Part shown: one piece after another, positions 55,922 through 64,000 of the stretch
Position numbering within the stretch: position 1 is the first letter of the stretch
Layout: each line of letters starts with the position of its first letter
Assembly (NCBI GenBank): GCA_010015675.1
Contig: ML977027.1
Span: forward strand, 37,617 to 101,616
Reading direction: 5' to 3'
DNA: 64,000 bases
Origin: Byssothecium circinans
Taxonomy: Eukaryota > Ascomycota > Dothideomycetes > Pleosporales > Massarinaceae
Position numbers and translations under genes: made by a program
The notes under the pieces: model-generated
What the model was told of the DNA's origin: nothing
The model's database searches: none
The model's input: only the letters and a program-made list of their open reading frames with translations

Positions 55922-57599
55922 GATGAGGTAGGGGTGTTGGAGGAACTTTTTCGAAGGGGGAATCTCCGAGAGTGAGAAGGCTGGAGGAGGGAGAGGGGTA
56001 CCAAGTGAAAAGTTGGCTTTATATATCAGAGCATAGACTGATTGTGGATCAAGCAGGCGATTGTCTTTCAAACTGTCCGCGAAGTGAGTGAGAACAGCAG
56101 TGCGCCACCTTTACTTTGACTCGCGCACGGAAAATTAGCCTGATCGCTGACTGTGGACAATCCGGAAGAATGATCTGGGAAAAGGTATCATCGCCTGTAT
56201 CTATTATCCTGCAAAGTACTAGCCCACTCGCATCAACGCAGCAATGTGTAATCCTAGTATTGATTACTGTCAACCTTCTAACAACCTTTTCCAGGTGACA
56301 TTTATGACTCTACGTTTGAAACATTTCACCTTGTGACCGAAAGGCTCTTTAAAAATGGCGCAACGTTGGATTTCCTCAATCAATGCTTCTACGTTTGCGT
56401 TGATTGGGGTCGGGAAAAAAATTCTCTTCGATTTTGGCCACGAGAAGGATCTCAAAAGCGGTTTTGTCGAGACGCTCACCGATATCAGGAAAACGGATCG
56501 GGGTAGACGTCGGATACCTTCACAGTACGCTCTTGCATTCAGCTATCCTGGAGTACTGTGCGGCAAAAAGTGGACTGTAGAACTAAAATGCTACAGTGCA
56601 TTAACGAAGGTTGAAAGGCCTGTGCGCATGCTTTGATGAGGGGAGAGCCGGGCTCAAGCACTTAATTCACAGATTTGGTTTAGCCCGGCTCTTCGCTTCC
56701 GAGCATCGTCGATCGGCTCCAGCTTGCCAGCTTCCTTGCCACTTTGAAAGACTGAAAGGCACTGTGAGTGTACTCTGTCGCTCGGCTGACGAAATTCCCC
56801 GCACACCAAAAACCACATAAAAATTTGACGAAAAAAACAACAAAAACATACAACAGCAGGTATTCCCCCATGGTCACCCACTGGAGTACTAATCCGCCGG
56901 TATCTTGCTTATATATGGCTGAGCGGACGGGAAGCCTAGTTCTCAAGATCCTATGGTCGTATGTGATATCAGATGGTCACAAAGCAGTACAAGAAGCGTT
57001 GGAACACGTATCCTGCTCACCTGTGCAACAACACTACTTATAAATAAATTGTAGAATTATACAGCTAGGTCTAATTTACTATATGCACATAAATTTTTCT
57101 TAAAAAAGCTTCGTTGTGGATAGAAAGATAGATTTTTGGTGTGCGGCGAATTTTGTCAGCGGAGTGTCTGTCTAGGTACCCTTGTCTCTATTAAGTTCGA
57201 TGGAGCCAACGTCGTCGCGCAACCTTAGGAATTGCAATCGCAGTAAGGGAATGGAGGAGCAACAAGACCTCTTTGGCAGGAAGATGGGTTTGACCTTGTG
57301 GAATACGGCGATTCTCGGAAGACCACAAGGAGCGTGGGGGCTTTGAGGAGATATAAAAGTGATGCTTGTGCTACTGTTGTCGAGGATTTGCGGACATCAA
57401 CCTTAGAAATGCACGCATGTGGGAGTCACGCTAATCTGTTTACAGTTAGCCACATGTCATGTGACCATGGCATTCACTCAATCAGACGCAGCAAGAAAGA
57501 GTAAGATGAATATGGCCAACCTCCCAATCTTGATCGAAATGAAAATTAACTACATGTATTTGCTCCTCGTCACAACCGCTTCATTTTCTCAAGGCCTCA
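55922..57599. other. Intergenic, 1.7 kb
   Basis: Upstream of BTB-7 and downstream of the F-box/LRR gene. A plus-strand ORF at 56355-56636 (93 codons, starting ATG in fair context) has no family or splicing support. Several poly-A stretches occur at 56820-56850. No gene is accepted. Confidence 0.5.
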
Positions 57600-59050
57600 T
57601 CAATCCCTATCCAGTGTGATTTCCGTCACCGCCGATTCCAGGTCTTCCTCCATACCCGTTCCGTTCTTGACAACAAAATTTATCATCTTCGGTGCCAGAT
57701 CAGCAATCTTTTTAGCCAACGTCTTCCGCTTCTCCTCATATTCCTCCTCATCGTCTTCATCCGTGACATGTCCGTACGGCTCTGAGGCCGGATGGCAGTC
57801 GATCTCTAACGACCATAGCCTTGGAAAGATAGCTCCGAGGTTGTTCCGTTCGATATAGTTCCAGTCGATGTTGCAGGTGAGCTCCAACCGTTGTAGATTT
57901 GGGCAGTGCTTGGCCAGCGACTGTATCGAAAAGAATGTTAGTGGTGTCGTGCTGTCAAAGTAGAGTTCCAGGACTTCCAAGCTCTTGAAGTTTTGTGCTG
58001 CTGTGTCTATCGTGTCGTCTATGAGTCCGGCCGCTGAGGGTCGCTTGCTGAATTCATCTGACCCGACAGCAAGCTCAGTCAGGTTTGGACAGCTTTGAGA
58101 GAGAAGCACGAGCTCAGAGCCGTTGATACTCCATTCCGTATCCGAGAACGATCTTAGCTCTAGATCTCCAAGGTGCACGAACTTCGACGCCGCGGCCAGT
58201 TGGTGGTGACTTGCAGCTGTCGGACTTATGCGGAGATACTTCATCCCCGGGACAATATGTTGCAGGTTCTCCAAAGCCTCATCCGAAAGGATTGTAGAAA
58301 GATTTATCAAGCTTGGGAATCCGTCGTTGACTTTCTTCAGCCAGTCGTCTTGAATGGGAGGACAGCAAAGAAGCTCGAGATTCGGGTATTTGGATACCTC
58401 CTCGAAACACTCAGCCGACCATTCCAGATTTCCAATGTCCAAGACCTTCATCAGATGGAACTTTTCCAGAAATTGAAGAAGCTCGTTTGGCGTTATGGAA
58501 GCACCCCCTTCTGAAACCCTCAGATCAAAGTGTCTTAACTTGGGGCATCGTTCGCCCAACGCTTCCAGAAGGTCATTCGATACGTCGCTGCTAGAGGAAA
58601 CTGAAAAGTGGCAGATATTTGGCTGAGCGTAGTGGATGATATTTACCTCCGTATTGAACTTGGGAGCATCCTCCCCAGCTGGGTAAAACGAGACTTCTTT
58701 CAACTGCGGATATTGCAGTTGCGTGAGCTGCGAATGCCATCTCGCCTCTGGGTGGAAGTTCCCCTCCATGTCTTCCTCAAGCTCGAAGCTAAGGCTGCGG
58801 AGAAAGTTGGCGTAGATCTGCGCTCTTTTCACATCCCGTTCGGCGATGGTGGCGAGTTGCGTGATCCCCGGGGTAGCGTGTCCGCACCAGTGCGCGTAAA
58901 ACCGCACACCGCATCCTTCCCACAATCTACGGGCCGCTTCCTCGAAGAATAGTTTGTTAATGAACAGTGAGGTAAAAAGGAAGTCCTCGATTGGTGCCCA
59001 TTTTGAATGATGGTTGCCACGATTTCGGGGAGGAGTAGTGCGCGATGCAT
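57600..59050 (-). pseudogene. F-box/LRR protein gene with 1-bp frameshift near N-terminus
   Basis: Minus strand. The ATG at 59050 opens 'MHRALLLPEIVATIIQNG', a typical F-box start. At about 58996-59000 (GGG run) the frame breaks, and the F-box continues one frame over as 'APIEDFLFTSLFINKLFFEE' then 'AARRLWEGCGVRFYAHW', running open to the stop at 57600. The body holds leucine-rich repeats ('CPKLRHFDL', 'YPNLELLCC', 'CPNLTELAV', 'CPNLQRLEL') and ends with an acidic/basic helix ('DEDDEEEYEEKRKTLAKK'). One added base would give a protein of about 480 aa. F-box/LRR proteins are SCF ubiquitin-ligase adaptors. No intron could repair the break. Either a recent mutation or an assembly error at a homopolymer. 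Confidence 0.75.
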
Positions 59051-60704
59051 CGTGGAAGATACGGCATAAGGAGCTTTGTTCTCGAATGACGAAGATGTTA
59101 TTGGTATATGCGCTATTGATAACAGTAGCTAATTCGATTCACCAATTTCGGTCTTATGCGTGCCGTTGGTGTTGTAAGGTTGGGAAAGCCCACACCGAAT
59201 AAATAAGCAGCCGCCACAGGAGTAAAGCCGCCAGGTGGAGATTTGACCGTCCATTGTGCGAGTTGCTTGTTTTTGCCAGCGTTTCACTTGACAACTAGGA
59301 TACCTAGGTATATACGGGAACGGTGTTGCGGGGCTGTTTCACGTGACTAGCACAGCCACTGACAAGACTTCTAACGAACCTGTCTCACGTGCACCGCAAC
59401 ATCGCAATCCAGATCCTAATTTCACCCCGAACTATAGGGAATATTACATCGACGGCATTATTGCAATTACTACCACCGTGACACTGTAGCAAATATCGGC
59501 TGTTGGCCGTCTACGATAACACGCTAGCGTGCAACTAGTTCCGTCCATAACCGGTGGGCCCAATGCGAACAACGCATGCACGAAATTACACCTTCATACC
59601 ATGGTAACCATCTAACAGCTTGGATCTCCGTTGGATAGGCGCGTCCGGATGACATGTCATCGATAGCTCAATGACTCAATGCGAAGTTTTGAGTGGGCCC
59701 TACTTTGAGGTATTTAACCCCCTATTTAGAGAAAGACCCTAATCAGCCAAGAACAAAACCTTAAATAAGGAATTTTAGTGAAATAAGCTCTATAATGTGG
59801 ACCAGGGCTGCGTATTATTGGTTCTCCGCCCTCGAGCTATTTCCAGTGTGCGGACCAGTAAGAGCTCGCCGCTCATTGCATAAGGAATTTGGAACCAGTG
59901 TGAAAGTGTGGACCCCAGGTTGTGATCAGCGCGGCACACGTGGACCCCTAGACTTCGGTTACTTTTGTTTCAACCGTTGGACATGGGCATGCTGTGTTTT
60001 TGGTCGATGTTCGCTTGTAGTCCAAATTTTGTTCTCTTGGCTAGATTGAACAATATTTCTTCGGTCATAAATTATCCAGGTAGTTCCGAGTCAACATGTC
60101 GCAGGTAGCGTGTGCGTTCAGCGAGACCATGCTGGTATGTTAGCTGTAGAACTAGAGGTATTACTAAGCCCACAGCAGGGCATGCTGTCATTGCTATCAG
60201 CGAGAAAAAAAAGTTCCTATCGATTATTTCACTGCCAGTTTCGGCGATCACGGAGCATCCAAACACCTTGGTGGGTTATGAGGCTGAGCTACGAGAAGTA
60301 TGGTAGGGCGCGGCAGATCTCCCCTTCGTTTCAAACAGCATCACATTGTTCCTGCTGAGATACCAGCACCTGTATAACCGGTGGTAGTAATCGATTTAAT
60401 CTCGGCGAGACTTTGCATATACAGTTTCGATATTCAAGCTATGGTATGCACAAGCAACAACCTCTCCCACCCTGCAAGCCTAGTGTAAGCTTCAAGTATT
60501 CTCTGGTAAGTACGTTATGTACTCGAGGTATATAAGAGTATTTGAAGAACGCCCCAAAGTTCTCATCACCAGTCCATTCATTCACTCCACAGTCACTACT
60601 CCAGACTTTCCATTGGCCCACTTCAAACTACATTCTTTTATCCCATCATCTTGAAGACTTATCTCACTCTCTTTACCAACAAACAACAAATCACCTCAGC
60701 CAAA
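59051..60704. other. Intergenic, 1.65 kb
   Basis: No gene is supported. ORFs at 59795-60049 and 60110-60358 lack features. The right end is the promoter and C-rich leader of the secreted protein at 60705. Confidence 0.5.
60529..60536 (+). promoter_or_regulatory. TATA box of six-cysteine secreted protein gene
   Basis: TATATAAG lies 169-176 bp upstream of the proposed ACG start. A CT/CA-rich leader without any ATG follows from about 60560, consistent with a highly expressed fungal gene. Confidence 0.6.
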
Positions 60705-61233
60705 ACGCAGTTCACCACCAGCATCCTCGCCCTCCTCCTCGCCGCCGCCGGCCTCATCTCTGCCGCACCGGTCGCCGCTTCTGCCGCCGTCGAGCTCACT
60801 TCCCCCGCTGTCATCGAATCCGAAATCTTCGCTCGTCAGGGAATGGTCTGCAGGCCTAGGAGGGCCAAGGACGCCGCCGACCAGAAGAAGATCGATGATG
60901 CTCTCGCCAGGATGAGGCAAGCCACCGCCCTCGCCCACCAAGGAGAAGTACGCCCAGCCTCGTCTCCCCCATCAGCATCCCCATGACAAAAATTTTATCG
61001 TGGTGTAGGAATCTTGCCCTGGTGTCTCCAGGTTCAACAGCGCGTCCAAGCAGAGGAAGGCCGAGATCAAGAAGACTTGTGTCGACGGCTTCCAGCAGTG
61101 CATCACGCAGCGCAAGAAGGCGAACAAAGGGTGCGTCAAGGCTGGTGGAACTATCGACCGTGGCCACCAGATTGCTGTTGAGGAGTGCGAGAGGCAGAAG
61201 CGAACTTGGTCTGCGATGGTTGTTCCTAAGTAA
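60705..61233 (+). CDS. Secreted six-cysteine protein, apparent ACG start
   Basis: Two exons, 60705-60947 and 61009-61233 (155 aa if ACG is read as Met). There is no ATG between the TATA box (60529) and residue 47. The only codon giving a proper signal peptide is ACG at 60705: (M)QFTTSILALLLAAAGLISA, followed by a likely 'FARQ'-type propeptide end ('IESEIFARQGMVC'), and the context AAAACGC has A at -3. The mature protein is basic with six cysteines (MVCRP, ESCPG, KTCVD, QQCIT, KGCVK, EECER). The intron GTACGC..GTAG is in phase 0. It resembles small secreted proteins of unknown function. Either a real non-AUG start, a mutated ATG, or a base error. Translation from the ATG at 60843 would lose secretion. 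Confidence 0.6.
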
Positions 61234-61665
61234 GCGGTTCTTGGGCGCTTGTCTCACGGATGATGGGTGATGGGAACGATTCTTTCTGTGTTTTTGGGGG
61301 TAATGCTTGCACTCTGTGGATTAGATGGATTGGATTTTCGATTTTGTTGATACTTTCGCTTGTTAGCATTTTCTAGTATTCTTGCTGCGTTTACATTTGC
61401 ATCACTTGGAGGATTACACTGTAACAACATCGTTTGGGATGACCAACTCTCGATTCTTTGAGGTGATGCGGCATGATACGCCTTCCCATATGAACGCCGT
61501 GATGTTTCATCCTCGGAATCCCATTCCAATCCTTGTTTTCAGACGATCAACCTGCGTAGAAGGCGCGTCTCTTGAGACGTAAGTTTGCTGCCCTAGAGGA
61601 GAAGTTTGGGGCCAACTTCGAGAATTTTTGAAAATGGGCCCAGGCTTTTGACACATGACTGTACT
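61234..61665. other. Intergenic (convergent 3' ends)
   Basis: Between the six-cysteine protein and BTB-8. Nothing is recognised. Confidence 0.5.
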
Positions 61666-62469
61666 TCAGCCCTTTCGCTTCCCTTGATCAGACACCTGAG
61701 CTACAGGCAACAGATAGTTGCTCAACTCAGATTTCACGTCGTGAACTCTGTAGCTGTAAGCATGGAGAAGACCGACTGCTACTCGAGCTAGATAGTCTGA
61801 GGGAAGGTCTTCCATCCAATTTTCTAGCTCTCGAACCTCATCGGCATCGGCGTAGCAACTCATGTGGTAAGCAGTGAAAATACCGACGAGGCAGTCGCGC
61901 GCAGGGCTCTGCTCTGGTAAGACTTCCCATATAATATTGATCATCTGGATGAGCTCCTCGCAAGCGTGCTTGCCCTCTGGGCACACAGCGGATTGGGTGC
62001 GGTGATATATCGAGGTGATGACGATGTTCTGGGTTGTAACGTCGACCATCTTTTGCGCCAACGCGAAGACATTGCCCATCGTGATGAATTTGGCCGTCGA
62101 GGTTCCGTCCGACTCGCGTTGGGTGATGTGACCGGCCTTCATCCACAAACACTTAGTTTTGCCCCATAGGAATAGCATAACAGAAACTTACGTAAAGACA
62201 TTGAACATAGAGGGCGAATGTGGCAGGGTCGTCTTCGGGGAGGTCGACGACACGAACATCGGACTCCTTCCACTTCCCGTTCAGAGTGGTACGAAAGAAC
62301 TCCGAGCGCTCGCAAAGGAGCTTCTCGTGGACGGTGAAGGCTTTGAGGTTGGTACCCGAGCCGACGTTGACCGTGATGACGGATGTGCCGAGGTCGCTGC
62401 CTCGTTAGCTGGCATATTATATCGGTGGAGCTGGGGCGCATACTCGAGGAAGTGGTTCTCATTCGCCAT
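61666..62469 (-). CDS. BTB/POZ domain protein (BTB-8)
   Basis: Minus strand, exons 62469-62444, 62396-62192 and 62136-61666 (233 aa). Exon 1 codes for only eight residues plus two bases (MANENHFL) before the family phase-2 intron. Exon 2: 'DLGTSVITVNVGSGTN', 'LLCERSEFFRTTLNGKWKES', 'LPEDDPATFALYVQCLY'. The second intron (GTAAGT) follows 'CLY' as in BTB-7; its acceptor is placed at GAAG/62137, 12-18 bases after a CTAAG box, though an earlier CTAAG is also in frame. Exon 3 holds the helical region ('FALAQKMVDVTTQNIVITS', 'LPEQSPARDCLVGIFTAY', 'LPSDYLARVAVGLLHAY') and ends 'ELSNYLLPVAQ', the family C-terminal motif. Intact and grouped with BTB-7 by intron pattern. Confidence 0.83.
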
Positions 62470-63688
62470 GGTTGTATAAGTACGTGATGTTGATTTCCTT
62501 TGTCTGTGGTAACCTGTTTGAGGATGTGGAGAGGCGGTAAGATCAAAAACAGCTCAGGAGTTGTCAACAGGTAGATGCGTTTGCACTCTGCTAGTTCCAA
62601 TCGGGAAAGGCGCGTATGCAAAGTGAAGAACCTTGCACTTGATGTCGAAATACCTCCAATGCCGCTAGGACTTGTATCTACCTTGGAAAAGTCTTACGGA
62701 AGCTATTCCATTGGAAGTATTCCGCATGACAGTGACGTCCGACGCAGTAGTAAAAACTTAGGAAATAAGTTGGGAAACTTCACGTTACTATCGAACCTCC
62801 ATGTCCGCCAGATGTCTTGTTTCAGCGGAGTTTTATTATCACATGACCATCAGCCCAATTCACGTGCTTGAAATGTTTCTCCAGGTCTTGAAGTTGAAGC
62901 TCCAAACCCCTATCCTTCTTCAAAATCAACTCACGTAGGCATAGTGTGCTCTAGAGATCCATAACACAGCCTCCATGAACTCGACTGTCGCACACACCCT
63001 CAATACTTTGCTCATCTCCCAATGCTAATTGCTTACTGTTAGTCAAGTTATGAATATTCTTCAGTGAGAGCATTCACTCACATACGCCCGTCGCATCCAT
63101 AAATTTGGGTGTCTTCCGACACAGGGGATCGTTTCGCATGGCGTTGCTGATGATAGTGCCGAACTTGACAATATCAGCGTTTTTTGGTGTGCGCAATGCC
63201 TCGTCTTTGCCAGCAATTATGGCCATGACTTGCCGATTTACCCGAAGATACTAATGCCGCGTGTCCAGTAATGGGCGTGCCCAAGTAGGTTGAAAAGGGA
63301 AGCTTCTCAGCGAGTAGAGATGTACAGCCTCGTTCGCAAGTTCGCTGGTTTTGGTAATGGTCCTTGTCCCTTGGCTTTGTAGTAGTCGTCGCCGATTTCA
63401 CGGCCGAGATCTGGATCAAAGGCGGAAAATAGTGGCATCGCTCTTCGACTCCTCTTGAGGGGGATGGTAACGTCGATCATCTATCCGCACTAATTAACAT
63501 GTCTAACCTGGCATACACGTGGAAGTCCCAAAGCTAGAATGAAAAAGCTATCTCATTAATGGGAAAAGTGCTGCAAGCTACAGAAGCGGACCCTTTGCCC
63601 CGACCTCGACTGCCCCAGCCGTAACGAGATTACAAGGCCCAACTCACTGGGTAAAGTTCTATTGAAACCTGAGCGCAGGGAATAGCTC
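62470..63688. other. Unresolved region with coding-like minus-strand segments
   Basis: No full gene could be built. On the minus strand an ATG at 63480 opens a 57-codon frame ('MIDVTIPLKRSRRAM', 'FSAFDPDLGREIGDDYYKAK') ending at 63307. A second protein-like stretch in about 63060-63230 reads 'VMAIIAGKDEALRTPKNAD' and 'CRKTPKFMDATG'. They cannot be joined in frame with standard splice sites. This may be a decayed gene. About 62500-62950 holds the BTB-8 upstream region. Confidence 0.3.
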
Positions 63689-63928
63689 TTAGAAAAGGAG
63701 CGCGTCGAGGTATCTGGAGTCCTCGGCCTTCGAGTCTCGGACTCGTATCATTCCGGGAAAGCTACTGTCGTAGGTGGTGCCGTAGCGGATAAGGATGCCG
63801 GCCTTTCCTGCAAGTTTTATAAGTCTCGTTTGAGGCTCGGACAAGCCGGTCTACTCTCTGAAGGCCCTCCAGAATGTATCCCTCAGGTCATCCACGTTGT
63901 CGAACCATTTCCATCCGTCAGGGCCCAT
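63689..63928 (-). pseudogene. Short ORF with in-frame TAG
   Basis: The minus-strand ATG at 63928 reads 'MGPDGWKWFDNVDDLRDTFW' and 'RAFRE', then TAG at 63853-63851. The same frame resumes 'TGLSEPQTRLIKLAGKAGIL' and 'IRYGTTYDSSFPGMIRVRD', ending in TAA at 63691-63689. Both halves look protein-like. The only possible in-frame intron would be about 30 bp, too short. It is most likely the end of a decayed gene that may begin outside the window. Family not recognised. Confidence 0.4.
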
Positions 63929-63968
63929 GCTGCCGAGCAGAGATGTCAACAGTCAGTCCGGACTGACA

Positions 63969-63988
63969 AGACTGACTGACTGACTGGT
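63969..63988. repeat. ACTG tetranucleotide repeat
   Basis: Four tandem ACTG/GACT units close to the window end, with related 'gtcagtccggactgac' just before, an inverted repeat around TCCGGA. Confidence 0.7.
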
Positions 63989-64000
63989 ATATAGCAGTCA

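Noticed and set aside
56355..56636. 93-codon plus-strand ORF with ATG in fair context
   Set aside because: Unrecognised, no splicing or promoter support, in an otherwise gene-free AT-rich stretch.
44840..62469. A biosynthetic gene cluster around the P450
   Set aside because: No backbone enzyme, transporter or pathway regulator accompanies the P450; neighbours are BTB, membrane and F-box genes.
1..64000. tRNA, rRNA or CRISPR features
   Set aside because: No tRNA A/B-box pairs with cloverleaf potential, no rRNA-like sequence and no regularly spaced direct repeats were found by eye.

Overview
The window is nuclear DNA of a filamentous ascomycete. Genes are short and dense, with introns mostly of about 50-110 bp (GT..AG, often a CTAAC-like branch site) and typical fungal families: metacaspase, SDS23, DUF2434, Sec7-PH Arf GEF, RNase T2, rhodopsin-domain membrane protein and ankyrin protein. 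The expanded family of small BTB/POZ genes and the general gene style suggest a dothideomycete, perhaps a Mycosphaerellales/Capnodiales-type fungus. That placement is inference from gene content only. Exon boundaries were assembled by hand from splice signals, reading frame and comparison between paralogues.

Layout. (1) 1-9.1 kb, accessory: a DUF7730/F-box-like gene, three BTB genes, and a tandem duplication of about 2.2 kb that copied one BTB gene together with the last ~58 bp of the neighbouring haloacid dehalogenase gene. One duplicate has gained an intron and the other carries a 1-bp frameshift. (2) 9-29 kb, core-like: haloacid dehalogenase, Sec7-PH exchange factor, metacaspase, DUF2434 membrane protein, SDS23 CBS protein and a RING E3. 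(3) 30-38 kb, secretion-rich: a four-cysteine small secreted protein, a striking secreted protein with 16 cysteines followed by two EF-hands, a HAD/Swiss-army-knife RNA-repair-like protein with an RGG tail, and RNase T2. (4) 39-44 kb: a large membrane-anchored ankyrin protein with 14 repeats, some identical at DNA level. (5) 44.8-62.5 kb, accessory: five more BTB genes (two broken), a cytochrome P450, a rhodopsin-domain membrane protein, an F-box/LRR gene with a frameshift, an unrecognised gene, and a secreted six-cysteine protein that seems to start at ACG. (6) 62.5-64 kb: unresolved coding-like fragments, one with an in-frame stop.

Main message. Eight members of one BTB family lie in two clusters either side of a conserved block. 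They share a tiny first exon with a phase-2 intron, an 'x-D-D-P' BTB core and, in most members, a C-terminal aromatic motif. Three are broken by indels, one has a new intron, and two end in a KKRK basic tail. This is birth-and-death evolution caught in progress. The EF-hand/cysteine-rich secreted protein and the ankyrin gene with homogenised repeats are the other two loci most likely to repay study.
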